Positions 11,035-25,429 of a DNA stretch of 64,000 nucleotides are shown piece after piece (within the stretch, counting starts at the first letter, position 1; each line of letters starts with the position of its first letter). The notes beneath the pieces are model-generated. The model worked only from the letters and a program-made list of their open reading frames with translations. It was not told the origin of the DNA and did no database searches. The DNA comes from Coptis chinensis. Its lineage: Eukaryota; Streptophyta; Magnoliopsida; Ranunculales; Ranunculaceae. The stretch lies in NCBI GenBank assembly GCA_015680905.1, contig CM027384.1, positions 73,751,501-73,815,500 on the forward strand, read 5' to 3'. The translations under genes and the position numbers were made by a program.

Positions 11035-11632
11035 TTAAACTATCTAACTATCCCTTTCTTAAGAACTAAGTCTTGTTTTATGTAAAGGAGGAGACCAGAT
11101 CCACAATTTCGTGCATAGGCTGAGGAGCCATGTTTTGGGCCGGAAAATTGAGCCTAAAGCCTAATTTCTTCAGTCCACAGAGCCCGTTTCAGCTGGCTTT
11201 GACTTAACCAGACTTTTCATCCACTTTCTGCTCCTCTGATTGGGTCAAGGCTTGGACCATTGGAAAGTTCTTTCCAAGCCGGTCGTTTTGACGTAAGGTA
11301 GGCCCAAATCCGAGGCTTGAGTCCAAAGATATGGTCTTCGGAAGTTTTGCTGACTTGTGCACTGTTTTTGCCTGTGTTGACTATTTCAGCTTTTGATAGG
11401 GCTTCATAAAGGCTTTGTCTCCTTGAATCTTGGCTTTTATCACAGAACTTCTTAGCAACCAACCCTTTGCTCCTTTATATCGCCAAAGTGGCACATTTCT
11501 ACACATAATTGAGTTCTATGCCTGAAATACATAAAAGCACGTAATTAGCATTAACTCTTATTTATTACTCGCATAATTGGTCTAAAAGTAGTATTATTAA
11601 GGGGTTAAAACTATAGTTTTGGGCTCTTATCA
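10497..11632 (-). repeat. Athila X 3' LTR
   Basis: 1136 bp, TGATAAACG...CTCTTATCA, with 6-bp inverted ends. Contains a T run near 11,007-11,029 absent from its partner at 31,138-32,253. Followed on the internal side by TTTGGGGGTGGTT (minus strand, 11,633-11,645), the polypurine tract. Confidence 0.9.
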
Positions 11633-11645
11633 AACCACCCCCAAA

Positions 11646-13400
11646 CAGCATTTTGCTTGTCCTCAAGCAAATATGAGAATTTAGCATAAGTGACCAAAAT
11701 GGAGTTCTAACTAATCTCGTTTCACCGAGTGCGATTGCATTGACCATATGCAACAAGGCCTTAAACCACTAGGAATTCCCTAGTAGACGAGTTATAGCCT
11801 TGTGAGAGTTTTCCAGTGAAGGTACTCACAAACTTTATCTATACTACAACGACTCAGAAATAAAACTATTATTTCCTTATCTATGTCTCAATTATTTATA
11901 CATCTCACTAGCAATGAATACAGAATAATCAAGTCTAAACCTAAGCTAATATATGCATAATAATCTATCATCTACAAATAAACATATTTACAATGAGTAA
12001 TACTATGAGATGAACTAGCAGGTCCTTTTCTGAAAACTCGGAATAGCGTCCTTAAGTAGGTCCTCACATGAATGTCAAGACAAAAACCACTTTGATTTTT
12101 CCGCTCAAGTTTCGCTACTCCAGTGTGCAGTGAGCACACTTTACCTTACAAACTCAATGACACACAAGGAAGCCGAAGTCGATCAAACACATCTGCCACT
12201 TACTATCACACTAACCTATTCCTAATTGAGCTAGAAGTCTTTATTAGGTGTTGCGGGGATTAGAAGATGGTTTAAGAAGGAAGGAAATGGATATTCAAAG
12301 AGAACAAGTCTGAGATAATAGAGTCGTCATATTATGTAACTAAAGAAAACCTTATTATTTACTTTTGCTTTTACACTTTGTTTCCATCTTTAGTCATATA
12401 TTTTTTTTCTTTGGCTTTTGACTCCTTGATTCTATTTTTGGAGTTCTAACTCTTTATTTATTTTTTTTATTTTATTATTTGGATGGAAACTTACTTTTCT
12501 CTTCTGAAGCGACTAACGAATTCTTGATTTCAAAGGTTATTCTCTTTTCTGTTCTTCATCTCTATTCTCAAACTTATTCAAAGAATTGGATAGGTTGATT
12601 TTTTATTTTGTTTTGTTTTGTAACAGGGTAAACGATTTGTGGTTTATGAAAGGCTAAAGAAAGGCTCGAGGGGCTTAATTAGCGGAAAATAATTCATAGG
12701 TTGGAATTTCTGGCTATATCGATCCAAAGAGGGCCTAAATTTCTCGCTTAGGATATGGTATAGTGATCAAGCAAGTGGACGTGTGATTTTTCTATCCGGA
12801 TTTTACTTCTCCATTGTGTCATTTCTCAAATGTTCACTCATATAAGGCTTTAGGCTATATTCTCACAGGATTTGTAGAATAAGTACTCTAGCCTAGATTT
12901 CAGAAACTTACTGCCAACAATTATAGATACTCATGTAACATATTTATAAATAGATGCAAGGATTATTACCTACATATTAGCCTAAGTTTCAAAAAACTAT
13001 TCTAATGCAAAAGCTATGTGAGACTTCTAGATTATTGAGAGCATAGAGAAAGAAAACAATACCAATATTCCTAAGTGTATAGCATACTTTTTATTTATAT
13101 TTTTAAAATACTTGAATTTTTTAGCTAGAAAACAAGTGCATATTATACATATCTATATCCTAACAGATGCCTTAATTACACGTGTTTCTATGCCCCCAAA
13201 CAAGAAGCATGCTTTGTCCTTAAAGAGAGGGTAGAAAAATACCATTAAAACACGTGAAATTCCAGAACATCTGCAAAACAAGGTTATAACATACTAATAT
13301 AGAAAACAAAACTGACACAACTCTATAAGAGTTCCACCTGTAATGGGGTTAATGAGAAACAAATTTGCTTGGGACATAAGCAGACACTAACTGAAATAAA
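11646..13400 (-). other. Athila X 3' noncoding region
   Basis: No coding signature. The same order of blocks recurs in Athila Y at 23,104-24,800 with high similarity, so it is a conserved noncoding part of this Athila group, with T-rich tracts near 12,400-12,480. Confidence 0.7.
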
Positions 13401-13419
13401 TACTAACCTTAACTCCCAT

Positions 13420-14616
13420 TTAAGCATTTTCATTTCCCTCTACAAAGAGAGGAGGTTCCTTCGCGTCCTGCCATGCCATGATAACTTGCCAAGCCCACCG
13501 CTGTGTGTCGTCAACTTGTGCTAACCTATCTAGTGTTATTATGTCTGATGCGGTGTAAGGAGCAACCAAATGAGGTTGCACCTGCCATCCCAGCCAAGTC
13601 ATTACTCAAAATGAGCGAACCACCCAATTGGTGGGTCTCATGACTTCAACCCTTTTCCAATCCGTGAACTGGGTACATAATTCAGGTAGACAACTGAGCA
13701 TGATACAACAAACCAAAACAGGCATAAGAAGATACTTATGCCGCATACTTTGGGCTCTCTTAAGACTAGCCACTAATACTCAGGGACTGTCATATCGGCG
13801 ACGTCCCTCAGCTAAAGCAAGGAAAACGTCACCAAATTTACTATTTACGAGATAAACCGCCAATCCCCTAAAATATTCATCGATGAATAACATAGTGGTG
13901 CCTACGTTTAGGGACAGGCTACCAAGGGCTATGTTGTAACGCCCTTGGTCCATTATACGAAATACCCCTCCCCCATAATACTCATGGAAATATGTATAGT
14001 CATAGAGGTATGCATTATCGGTCATATATCCCCACGTGTGAATATGATCAGGTATAAGTATTCCTGAAACTAAAGCTACCACATACTTATTGAATTCTAG
14101 TGGTGTGTCATCAACCGTGACGGAGAATTCTTGTTCTCCATCCTGGTTATAATAGAACTTAGCATTATTGTAAAAAAAATTCAGTAAGCTTAGGTGAATA
14201 CGAGTCGTCTTCACTTACTAGAGGGTGCCTCCATCCGAACTGCATGATCCTTTCACGGAACCAATGTCCATAAGTCTCGCTCCCCAACAAGTGTTCAAAA
14301 GACTGCTCCGGTATTACTATAGGAGAAGTCATCACAAAACTACCCTCTAGAACAGCTGCAACTATATATCCCGGAACAACCCTCGGAAAACTTGAAATTT
14401 TTGGTGCCCATTGGGGTCGGTATGCCAGTCGCCAAGGTATGCAGGATTGGCGCTGGTGCTTCTGTTGAGTTTCAATTCCGGCACTTGGGCACATGTGCAC
14501 TCAGCCTTTGTCTTTGGAGAAGGCGCAGTCGCTACTTTCGGGTAGAATTCTCTCCGACAGGCTTAGGGCAGGTGGCGCTCCATCTGATGCAAAAAGGCCG
14601 GGGAGGGCTCAATTAG
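13420..14616 (-). pseudogene. Extra sense ORF region downstream of integrase in Athila X
   Basis: About 1.2 kb of minus-strand coding-like sequence in two or three frames, between integrase and the 3' LTR, where some Athila elements carry an env-like ORF. Visible stretches include VVPGYIVAAVLEGSF and SVTVDDTPLEFNKYVVALVS. No transmembrane or signal segment was clear enough to call it env, and no other family was recognised. Athila Y has no counterpart. It could be an env-like remnant or captured sequence. Confidence 0.4.
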
Positions 14617-15387
14617 GCGGGCGCGAAGGAAAAAAATAAGGTAAAGTGGGAATGAAACATGAGAGATGAATGTGAGATGTAGTTGGGGTTGTGAGTGTAG
14701 AATGAATGCAATTTTTATAGGTTTTAAATTGCTAAACCGAATCGGAAATTTGCCAAAAAGCTTTAAGGCAATTTCCGAAAATAATAAAATTTCCAAACCG
14801 AAAACGGAAACAACTCATATTCTCTATTCCAAAACAACCCTAATATCTTTTAGGTTGAATTTAGGATAGAAACTGCCTAACTAATTGAGATTTCATCCTA
14901 CCACCATATCTATTCATAGGGATGCCCATAGCGGCAATATTTTCAACCCTCACTCCAAAACAAATCCTAAACTGGGGGATCATATCAGAAATCATGCTAG
15001 AGTAAATAATACAACCCCCAAACAATTCAGGAAGGTGAGATTAACGATAAAAACAATGTACAATTTGAAAAGAACCATATTATATTAAAATTGAAATCAA
15101 ACACAATTAACTGCCGAATTCAAATTTAATCTACTGAATTCAAATTCAACATCCGAACTAATAAAAACCATAAAAACAACTAAATAACAGCGAAACACAA
15201 CAAATTTGTCTAAACAACTAGCCACGTGATGAAGTTGGACCTTGAGGTGAATATTAGGTATGGGATGAGGATGGGCCATGAGGATGGAAATACCACCACC
15301 CCACCCCCAAACAAATTTTATAGAACAGAGTTTAGAAAATTTGTTTTAAATGTGGGTCTTTTAAAGTCAAATTCCTAAATTACTTTT

Positions 15388-15424
15388 AAATATATATATA
15401 TATATATTTTAATATATATATATT

Positions 15425-15462
<38 letters not shown>
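15388..15462. repeat. AT-rich (TA)n microsatellite
   Basis: Imperfect TA repeat in the noncoding part between the extra ORF region and integrase of Athila X. Confidence 0.9.
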
Positions 15463-15468
<6 letters not shown>

Positions 15469-15608
15469 GAATACGGATTAATATAAGGGAAAACAAAAAA
15501 GCAATAAAGACATAATTCACACCATATAGAAACATGACTAAAAAACTGATAAAACATGCAAGAGTGGAAAACGTGAATTATGTTAAACGTGGACTTAAGA
15601 TCCGGTAC

Positions 15609-17016
15609 TTACAGCCACACACTCCATAGGGAAGGCCCGATTACCTTAATAGTGCACTTACCAATATATGGAAATGAAAGAAAGTACACCAATGAAAAAG
15701 GCCAGTCCTCATAGACAGGATCTTGTAAAAGGACTTCCTCTACATCAGGGGACAATAGCTTGTGAAAATATTTCAACCGTTGGCCATTTACTTGAAAGGT
15801 ACTGTTGTCCTTGGGATTTACTAAGGTGATTGCCCCGTAAGGGGTGACTTCAGTAACCAGAAAAGGACCAGTCCAACGAGTTTTTAATTTTCCTGGAAAA
15901 ATATGTAGACAAGAATTGTAAAGTAAGACCTTTTGACCTACCACAAACTCTTTGCTGTAAAATTTGCTTATCATGAACACGTTTCATGTTAGCTTTATAA
16001 TCCTTTGCGAGCTCATAAGAATCGCTACGGATTTCTTCAAGTTCATTCAATTGCAACTTGCGCTTGACACCCGCCTCATCAAAATTGAAGTTAAGGCTTT
16101 TTATAGCACACATAGCATGGTGCTCCAATTCAATGGGCAAATGATAAGATTTCCCAAATACAAGTCTAAAGGGAGACATACCTATAGGAGTTTTGAAAGC
16201 ACTCCTATATGCCCATAGGGCATCAGATAGACGCTTTGACCAGTCTTTCCTATCAGGATTTACAGTTGTTTCTAAGATCTTTTTGATTTCCCTATTAGAA
16301 ACTTCTACTTGTCCGCTAGTTTGTGGATGATACGAAGTTGCTACCTTATGTGTAACTCCATATTTCTTCACAAGAGATGCAACAACTCTGTTGCAAAAAT
16401 GTGTTCCACCATCACTAATGATGGCCTTGGGAATGCCAAATCGACAGAAAATATACTCTTTAACAAAAAACACAACTATTTTATGGTCATTGCTACGGCA
16501 AGCCATGGCCTCTATCCATTTAGACACGTAGTCCACGACAACTAGAATATAGATGAAGCCGTGGGAAACTGGAAAGGGACCCATGAAATCAATGCCCCAT
16601 ATGTTAAAAATTTCTACCACCATGATTGGATTCAATGACATCATATTACGCTTCGTGATTCGCCCAAGTTGTTGGCAAAGAATGCACGCCTTGCAATGCA
16701 CTTGGGCATCTTTAAAGAGAGTAGGCCAATAAAACCCACATTGTAGAATTTTAGCAGCTGTTTTCATACCACTGAAATGGCCACCACACTCTTTTTCATG
16801 GCAGAATGAGAGAACCTCATTATATTCCCACTGGGGAATACAACGATGAATAATCTGATATGTACAATACTTAAAAAGGTAGGGTTCATCCCAGTAGTAT
16901 AGCTTAACTCTGGCCAAGAACTTCTTACGTTCATTTCTTGACCAATCATAAGGAATAGCATCAGCCGCTAAATAATTCATGATGTCGATACCATGGTGTA
17001 GAAAAATAGCATACAA
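15609..17016 (-). pseudogene. Athila X integrase region
   Basis: Long minus-strand stretch with an H-H-C-C zinc region ([20 protein letters not shown] ... CILCQQLG), the catalytic core ([23 protein letters not shown]) and a C-terminal domain ([14 protein letters not shown]). Integrase joins element DNA to the chromosome. Typical of the Athila branch. Fossil. Confidence 0.92.
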
Positions 17017-18804
17017 ATACTCATCAGGAAAAGAGTCGGTTATGGACTCCGAATCACTATCATCGTCGTTTGTCAGTCTAGATAAGTGGTCGGCAACTAC
17101 GTTTTTGACCCCTCTTTTGTCCTTTATTTCTAATGTGAACTCTTGCAGGAGGAGAATCCATCGGATTAATATCTTCTTAGCATCCTTCTTTGCGAGAAGG
17201 TACCTAAAAAGGTCGCATGGTCGGTGTAAACTAGGGTCTTAGAACCAACCAAATAAGGATCTAAACTTATCTAAAGCATAAACAACATAGCTAATAATTC
17301 TTTTCAAGAGTAGTATAATTCCTTTAAGCATCGTTTAGAGTTTTACTAGCATAATAAATAATAGTGGATTTATTATCTAGTTTACGTCCCAAAGATAGCA
17401 CTAACCGCATAATCACTAGCATCACACATGAGTTCGAAAGGTTTAGACCAATCGGAGGTCAGTATAATGGGTGCAGTTAAAGGCGGCTTTTAAAGTTTCA
17501 AAAGCCTGTTTATAGTTAAAATTAAAATCAAAGATGACATCCTTTAAAAGCAGATTAGTTAGCGGCCTAGCTATTTTCAAAAATCTTTGATAAAGCCTAT
17601 AAAACCTCGCATGGCCTAGAAAGGCTCTAATATCACCTGACAAATCCGGTATAGGTAGAGTCGCTATCTTATCTAGTTTGGCCTTATCAACTTCTGTGTC
17701 ATCACTAGATACAATGTGACCTAGTACTATGCCCTTTTTTTTTACCATGAAATGACATTTTTCCCAATTTAAAACTAGACTCTTCTCTTCACACCGTGTC
17801 AAAACCTTAGATAAGTTAGATAGGCAGTCAGTGAAAGAGTCTCCATAGATAGAAAAATCATCCATGAATACTTCCATGAAACACTCTGCCATGTCACTAA
17901 ATATATGAAACATACAACGCTGGAAGGTACCAGGAGCATTACAAAGGCCAAAAGGCATTCGTTTATAGGCGTATGTTCCAAAAGGACATGTAAAGGTAGT
18001 CTTTTCTTGGTCATCAATATCAATAGTAATTTGGAAATAGCCAGAGTAGCCATCCAAAAAATAGTAAAAAGCATGACCAGCTAAACGTTCTAGTATCTGA
18101 TCTATAAAGGGTAATGGAAAATGATCCTTTCATGTCATGGCATTTAAACGTCTGTAATCAATACAGATCCTCCATTTCAAAGGACCATGTGTGACAACAT
18201 ATTCACCCTTGGCATTATGTACCATTGTAATCCCTAATTTTTTTGGAACTATATGAATGGGACTGACCCATTTGCTATCAGAGATTGGGTATATGATACC
18301 CGCATCAAGTAACCGTAAGACTTCTTCCCTGACCACTTCTTTCATGGTCGGGTTCAAACGATGCTGAGGTTCACGAGAAGTCTTTGCGTTATCCTCCAAA
18401 TGGATACGGTGAGTGCACACATTAGGGTAAATTCCCTTAATATCGGCTAGGGACCAACCAATCGCAGAACGATGTTCCTTAATCACCCTGATTAAACGTG
18501 TCTCTTCCTCCTTAGATAACAGAGAAGATATAATTACCGGATGGCTACCATCCGGATCAAGTTGAATATATTTTAACTCATGAGGAAGAGGTTTAAGTAC
18601 TGGGGTGGTTGGTATGTCGATAAAAGCTTCTGGGGTGTCCTCATCTTGAGTAATGAATACTTGCTTAGGCATTAGGTCTTCAAACTCTGTATATGGAGCA
18701 GCCGAAGGGTTTACGATTTGTGTAGACTCAAAGATGGTGTTGACTTCTTGTACGTTGGAATCATCGACAAAATCTGAACTTCCAAAAGAAAGGAATTTAT
18801 GCAT
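17017..18804 (-). pseudogene. Athila X reverse transcriptase / RNase H region
   Basis: RT signatures in element order: KWRICIDYRRLNAMT, MDGYSGYFQI, FGLCNAPGTFQRCM, catalytic FMDDFSIYG, then GHIVSSDDTEVDKAK leading into RNase H. Ty3/gypsy RT, Athila branch. Fossil with several interruptions. Confidence 0.92.
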
Positions 18805-19306
18805 ATGGTTTTTCTGGAAACGTGTTATTAAAGTAATCTTGCGCTAATCTCTCGATCATGCTAATCTCTCCATCTATAGACGAATCTGGTAATTGTTTCA
18901 TCATTTTAAAAACATTTACCTCAACCGAAAGATGGCCAAAAGACAAGGACATCGAACCATTTCGACAGTTTATAAGCGTGTTGGCAGTTGCCAAAAATGG
19001 ACACCCTAAGATGATCGGAACAGAGTCATTAACGACTTCTGTATCGAGGATAACAAAATCAGCAGAATAGTAGAAATTTTGGACCTTAACTAGCACATTT
19101 TCAACCACACCCTTAGGGTACTTAATAGACCTATCCGCTAATTGCAACATCATTTGAGTAGGTTGCATATCTTGTAGACCTATTTGTTTGTATAAATAAT
19201 ACGGGAGTAAGTTGACACTTGCCCCTAGGTCTAATAAAGCGGTGGTCATGTGAGAATCTCCTAAGGTGCATTGTACAGTAGGACGACCAGGGTCCTTGTA
19301 CTTCAC
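18797..19306 (-). pseudogene. Athila X aspartic protease region
   Basis: Retropepsin region with MTTALLDLGASVNLLPYYLY around the active site and the flap-like ILGCPFLATA motif, followed by the acidic linker to RT. It would process the polyprotein. Same region as 26,057-26,661 in Athila Y. Confidence 0.85.
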
Positions 19307-19319
19307 AATTCCATTATGT

Positions 19320-21300
19320 TCTGTTAAAGTTGGAAATTGTTCATTAGAAAGGCGCCTTTAGGAATATTTGTCCTACGCCTAGTAGTGCACAACTCCTTAA
19401 GAAACTTAGCGTGGTGAGGTAATTTTTTAATTGCTTCGAGAAAGGGTAGGTTAATCGTTAAATTCTTGAATTACTTCCCTAATCTCGTCAAAGTTTGTAT
19501 CTCTATTTAACATAGCTAATTTTTTGGGGAAATGGTGGTGTCTCTATTCTTAGCGCGTATGGTTCAACCGATGTCTAACCTTTGCTTTTGTTTCTTAGGT
19601 TGTGGTTTAACTGGTACCTCTACAGGGGTAGGCTCTTCAGTTTTCATTTCGGTATCTAGTTCAATCTCCTGTGTAGGGACTACTTGTGGGGTAACTATAG
19701 GCATAGTTACATTGTTGTCAACCACTCTACTAGAACGGAGAGTGGTGATGGCATTTAGCTCACATATGTTTACATTTTCCGTACTAGTATTACCGTTCAC
19801 CTCAAAGGCTGTGTTTGGTGTTTTAGGATTAGGTATCGCTTGTCCTGGAAACACACCTTTGGGTTGTACTTTCTCTTGAGCTAGCTGCTGTAAGGAAAGT
19901 TGGATGGCTTGCAAAATCTGTTGTTGAGATTGTATAAAGGTATCGAAATGATCCGGTTGTGGAAGAATGTTAGCTATAGGTTGTGTGACAGGAACTATGT
20001 CACGTTGATTATTTATGGGTGGGTTGTGATAGTTACTATTATTAACCGGAACAATACCTTAATTTGCATTATAATTATTATTGTTATAATTATTATAATT
20101 ACCTTGACCTTGTGTTTAACCTTGTTGTGGTTGTGCTTGGTTGTTATAATTATTATAATTACCCTAACCTTGTCCTTGTCGTGGTGGAGGTTGGTTGTAA
20201 TTGTTTGCTTGCCTAACATTTTGATTATTAAATCCTGGAGTTGTTACTTGTTGATTATTTCTCCAACCTGAAGTTGGGGGTGTTGTCTCCAAGGGTGTTA
20301 GGAATAGGATAACTATTAATTGAGCAAAACGTTATCTTGTTGTAATGCTTGTTGTTAAATAAAATGAAAGGACAATAGAGTCGGGTGCTCTGGACTCAAA
20401 CAGAAATTACATGTGTTGGAGTTGACATTCATGATGGGGATATATTTTTGTTGGACAGAAATAGCCTCTACATTTTTAGTTAGAGATTCGATTAAATTTT
20501 TAAGTTATGGATCGGGTTTCATCTCAAACATACCGTGCGCTTTAGAATGTTGTAGAACTAGCGGAACGGGAGATGTCATCACTACCTCAAATTATTATTC
20601 CGCTTAGTCTGATCTTCTAAAAATTTATAAGCCTCCGAGGCTCCTTTACTTAAGAAACTACCCCCATTCATTATGTCAAGGACTTCTTTATGGTGGTGTA
20701 GAAGTCCTTTGAAAAAGGCACAAACTAACATGTCTTTAGCGAGGTTATGGTGTGGACACTCTATAAGTAGATTGGTGAAATGATTCCAAGCCTCTGAAAA
20801 TGATTCATGAGGATTCTATCGAAAGAAATGAATCTTGGAAAACATTTCATCGGTCTTCAGTGGTAGGTAAAAATGTTCCATGAATAGTTGAACAAGTTTA
20901 GCCCACGAGTCCACGTAATTAAGGCCAGGCGCTTAACCAAGACTCCGCCTTATCGGCTAAAGTGAAGGAAATACCCTCAGTTTAATTTGTTCAGCACCTA
21001 CCGTAGGATGGTGGAAAGTAGTAAGGACTTGGTCAATCCTACGCATGTGCTGATAAGGTTTTTCATGGTCTAACCCATGAAAAACGGCTTATATAAACGA
21101 TGCAAGATTTCGGGCTATCGCTCAAGGCTTTGTAAAAGTCCGAGAGAGGAGACTCTCTTTCTTCACCATAATCTCGGTGTGGTGTGTGGTGTGCTAGCTA
21201 GAGGTGAAGTGAGTGGTATACTAAAAAGGCGTGTTTGTTGACGTTGTCGGTTAATTATATTAGGTGTTTTTCTTCGGCCTGACCTTAATCTCATGTAAGG
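19320..21300 (-). pseudogene. Athila X gag region
   Basis: Minus-strand gag remnant: an Asn/Tyr-rich low-complexity part near 20,020-20,220, a hydrophilic linker near 19,564-19,914, and a capsid-like region toward 20,600-21,150. The same order is present at 26.8-28.6 kb in Athila Y. Broken. Confidence 0.7.
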
Positions 21301-21620
21301 CTAAGACCAATCTTAATGCAAAACAACAACACTCCAAACAATCGATATGTTAGTATGAACCTCTAAATGTAAGATGCGAGGTGTGGAAGAAAAAGAGTAC
21401 CGAAAAGCCTCCTTTGCTTCGCTTATGAATAGCGTCTTGTTTATGCCGCGTGCTTTCCGGTGTATATAACAAATTAGAACACCGAAAACTTTGAAGAAAT
21501 GGAAGTTCAAACAAACCCGTGGAAATCGGCGGTTTTGAGAGGGCTGGTGCGCGGGGAAATATGCCTAGACAGGGTGCAAGTCGCGCTTAGGCAAAAGTTA
21601 GGATTCCAGGCGTGTGAGCG

Positions 21621-23090
21621 TGATAAACATAAAAAATGATAGTTTACCTACGAAATGAACGATGAAACTCAAAATGTAAGTAAACTAAAACTATTTATGA
21701 TGCTATATTTATCAAAGATTCTTCTACTCTCAATCCTATGAGATATAGTGGAGTAGGAAGTTCGTTCCACTCCTAGTTCTCTAGCATGGAATGTTTTCTA
21801 ATCTAATTAGTCGGTCTTAAGTCTAATGAGAGTTTTACGAGGGGGAATTATACTACGATGCAATATGAAATTGATTATTTGAATTTAAACTACTTAATGC
21901 TATGGAAATATGATTGTTTTGAATCTAGATAAGGGTTAGAGGGAATTGAATCTACCTCGAATCCAACTTAATAACCTAGCATAGATTGTTGTATCTCGAT
22001 TCTTACGTTCTTCGGCAAGAATTTCGAGTTCTAATCCCTAGTGTTAAGTGGCATTTCTACCAAATACTAACTAGCATGTGAGGTCGTCCACCCATTCTCA
22101 TGGCGAAACACGACCTTCTAGAGTGGAATAGAATCTACAAACAATTCTACACTAACAACTAAGTTTTCATCAAGGCTTCATCAACCCCTAATGGAGGTTT
22201 TAGCCTTGATTCATCAAACTAACATTTCCCATTGAATCTAAACTAAACATAATGTAAAGAATTGAAATTTACTTAATCAAACAATAATGACATCTAATTT
22301 AATGACTAAAATGAAATAAGAACAAGAATTGAAATTAGATCTAATAAATTGTAAATGACAAAAATCGAAATTGACAAGAATAACTATTTTATTTATCTAA
22401 TCAATAAAGAACAATGATTTAAAGTTTTAATCTAAAACAGGGAATGCAATTCTAAAACTGAGATCTACAACTAATAATGGAGGCTACTAATCTAATTTCT
22501 AATCTAGGTCTAACTATCTACCATTAACAAAGAGCTAAGCTTTGGTTTTTATATGTTCAGATCCAAAAATCGTGCATGGGCTTGGATCCATGTTTTGGGC
22601 CAGAGAATCAGGCCCAAAACCCAATTCTTTCAGTCCAAAAAGGCCTCTTCAGCTGCAGTTGGCTTCCACAGACTTTTCGTCCACTTTTGCTCCTCTGATT
22701 GGGTCAAAGCTTAGACCATTGGAAATCTCTTTCCGAGCCGGTCGTTTTGACATAAGGTAGGCCCAATTCGAAGTCCGAGTCCAAAGATCACGGCTTTGGA
22801 AGTTCTCACGACTTGTGTCTTTGTTTCAGCCCGTGTCGACTTTTCAGCTTTTGGACCGGGCTTTAGGAAGGCTTTATCTTCTTGAATCTTGGCCTTTAAT
22901 CACGGAACTCCTTAGTAACCGACCTTTTCTCCTTTATCTCACTAAAGTGGTACATTTCTCGCACATAATGGACTTTGAAGCCCGAAATGCATAAAACACG
23001 TGTCGGTATTAACTCTTACTTATTATTCACATAATTGGTCTAAAAGTACGATTGTTAAGGGGTTAAAACTACAGTTTTGGGCTCTTATCA
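21621..23090 (-). repeat. Athila Y 3' LTR
   Basis: 1470 bp. Shares blocks with the X LTR (near its start and its last 500 bp) but has a longer middle part, so X and Y are sister subfamilies. Confidence 0.9.
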
Positions 23091-25400
23091 AACCACCCCC
23101 AAAACAGCATTTTGCTTGTCCTCAAGCAAATATGAGAAATTAGAATAAGTGACCAAAAATGGAGTTCTAACTACTCTCATTTCAGTCGAAAGTTGCATTG
23201 ACCATATCGCAACAAGGCCTTAAACCACTAGGAATTCCCTAGTGGACGAAGTTATAGCCTCGTGAGAGTTTTCCAGATGAAGGTACTCACAAACTTCATC
23301 TATACTACAACGACTAAGAAATAAAACTATTGTTTCATTCATGCTCTAAATTAACTATACCTCTCACTAGCAATGCATATAGAGTAATCAAGTCTAAAAC
23401 CTAAGCTAATATATGCATAATAATCAATCATCTACAATAAACATATATACAATGAGTAATACTATGAAATGTAATAACAGTCCATTTCTCAAACTTTGGA
23501 ATAGCGTCCTTAAGTAGGTTCTCCCATAAAAGTCAAGACAAAAATCACTCGATTTTTCCACTCAAGTTTTGCTACTCCAAAGGTGCGTTGGGCATACTTT
23601 ACCTTACAATCTCAATGACACACAAGGAAGTTCAAGTTGATCAAACACATCTGCCACTTACTATCCCACTAACCTATTCCTAATTGAGCTAGAGGTCTTT
23701 ATTAGGTGTTGCGGGGATTAGGAGATGGTTTAAGAAGGAAGAAAATGGATATTCAAAAGGGACAAGTCTGAGATAATAGAGTCTTCATATTATATAACTA
23801 GAGAAAACATTGTTATTTACTTTTGCTTCTACACTTTGTTTCCATCCTTAACCATATTTTTTTCTTTTTCTTTGGCTTTTGACTCCTTTTATTCTATTTT
23901 TTTGGAGTTTTTATTTTATTTCTATTTTTATTTTTCTTTTCTTTGGATGGAAACTTCTTTTCTTTATTTTCTGAAGCAACTAACTAATTTTTGTTTACAC
24001 ATGTTTTTCTCTTCTTCTTTCTTCCTCATTCTATTCTAAATTGGGTAGGTTGTTTTTTTAATTTTGTTTTGTTTTTGTAACAGGGTAAAAGGATTTGTGG
24101 TTTATGAAAGGCTAAAGAAAGGCTCGAGGGGCTTAATTAGCGGAAAATAATTCATAGGTTTGAATTTACGGCTATATCGATCCAAAGAGGGCCTAAATTC
24201 TCGCTTAGGATATGGTTTAGTGATCAAGCAAGTGGACGGTGATTTCTCTATCCGATTTTTACTTCTCCCTTGTGTCATTTCTCAAATGTTTCACTCATAT
24301 AAGGCTTTAGGCTATATTCTCACAGATTTGTAGAATAAGTACTCTAGCCTAGATTTGAAACTCAATCGCCAAACCATCATAGATACTCATGTAATATATT
24401 TATAGATAGATGCAACGATTATTACCTACATATTAACCTAAGTTTCTAAAAACTATTCTAATGCAAAAAAGCTACGGAGACTTTTAGATTATTAAGAGCA
24501 TAGAGAAAGAAACAATACCAATATTCCTAAGTGTATATCATAAACTTTTTATTTTTATTTTTATTTTTATTTATTTTTTTAAGACAAATAATAATGTAAT
24601 ATACAACCTAATATGTGCTTAACATTTACATCGTGTTTCTATACCACCCCAAACAATTTGGGAGAAGGGGTTCATGAAACAATTCAATAGCACAATTAAA
24701 TTATGTAACTAACTAATTTTTATAATTTTTAACATTTTATAAATAAAAGTGCTTAATTTACATCCTAAAAGTGTCTAATTTTTGCAAATGTTTCTATCCC
24801 ACCCCCAAACAATCAAACGCTTTGTCCTCAAAGTGTAAAGAGATAAGGAAAGAATTTACCATAGAAACGTGGCAAAAATTGGCAGTACCTATAACATAAA
24901 TATTGTAAAGATGATATGATAATATGAAGCACAATTAAACTGTTACGTACTAACTAACACAAACTCTACTGGAGTAAACATGACAGGCTTAGGGTGGCAA
25001 CAAGATTTGAAATGAATACCAAAATACGCCACCCCAAACAAAATTGGAAAACTCTTTTTAAGTTTGAAATTTTGTTTGGCCTATACTCGAAAAGTTGGTA
25101 TTGTATGCGAAAACTTGGGTCTTTTAAGGTCGATTCTCGAGACTTGCTAGATTACTATTTTTATAGCTTTAAACTTTTTACTTTTATGAATTAGGTTTAA
25201 TATAAAGGAAAACAATAAGCGATAAAGACATAATTCACACCATAGAGAAACATGACTCAAAACCAAGAAAACATGCAAGAGTGGAAAACGTGAATTATGT
25301 GAACCGTGGACTTAGGATCCGGTACTTACAACCACACTCTCCATAGGGAGGGCCCGGTTACCTGAATGGTGCATTCACCAATATATGGAAATGAAAGGAA
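23091..25400 (-). other. Athila Y 3' noncoding region
   Basis: Parallel to 11,633-13,200 and the integrase-proximal end near 15,600-15,680 of X; no coding signature. T-rich tracts near 23,850-24,050 and 24,545-24,580. Confidence 0.7.
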
Positions 25401-25429
25401 ATGCACCAAACACAAAAATTGAGTCATTT

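Noticed and set aside
20013-20271. Ile-rich open frames on both strands
   Set aside because: Low-complexity (TAATTAT)n part of Athila gag, not a gene.
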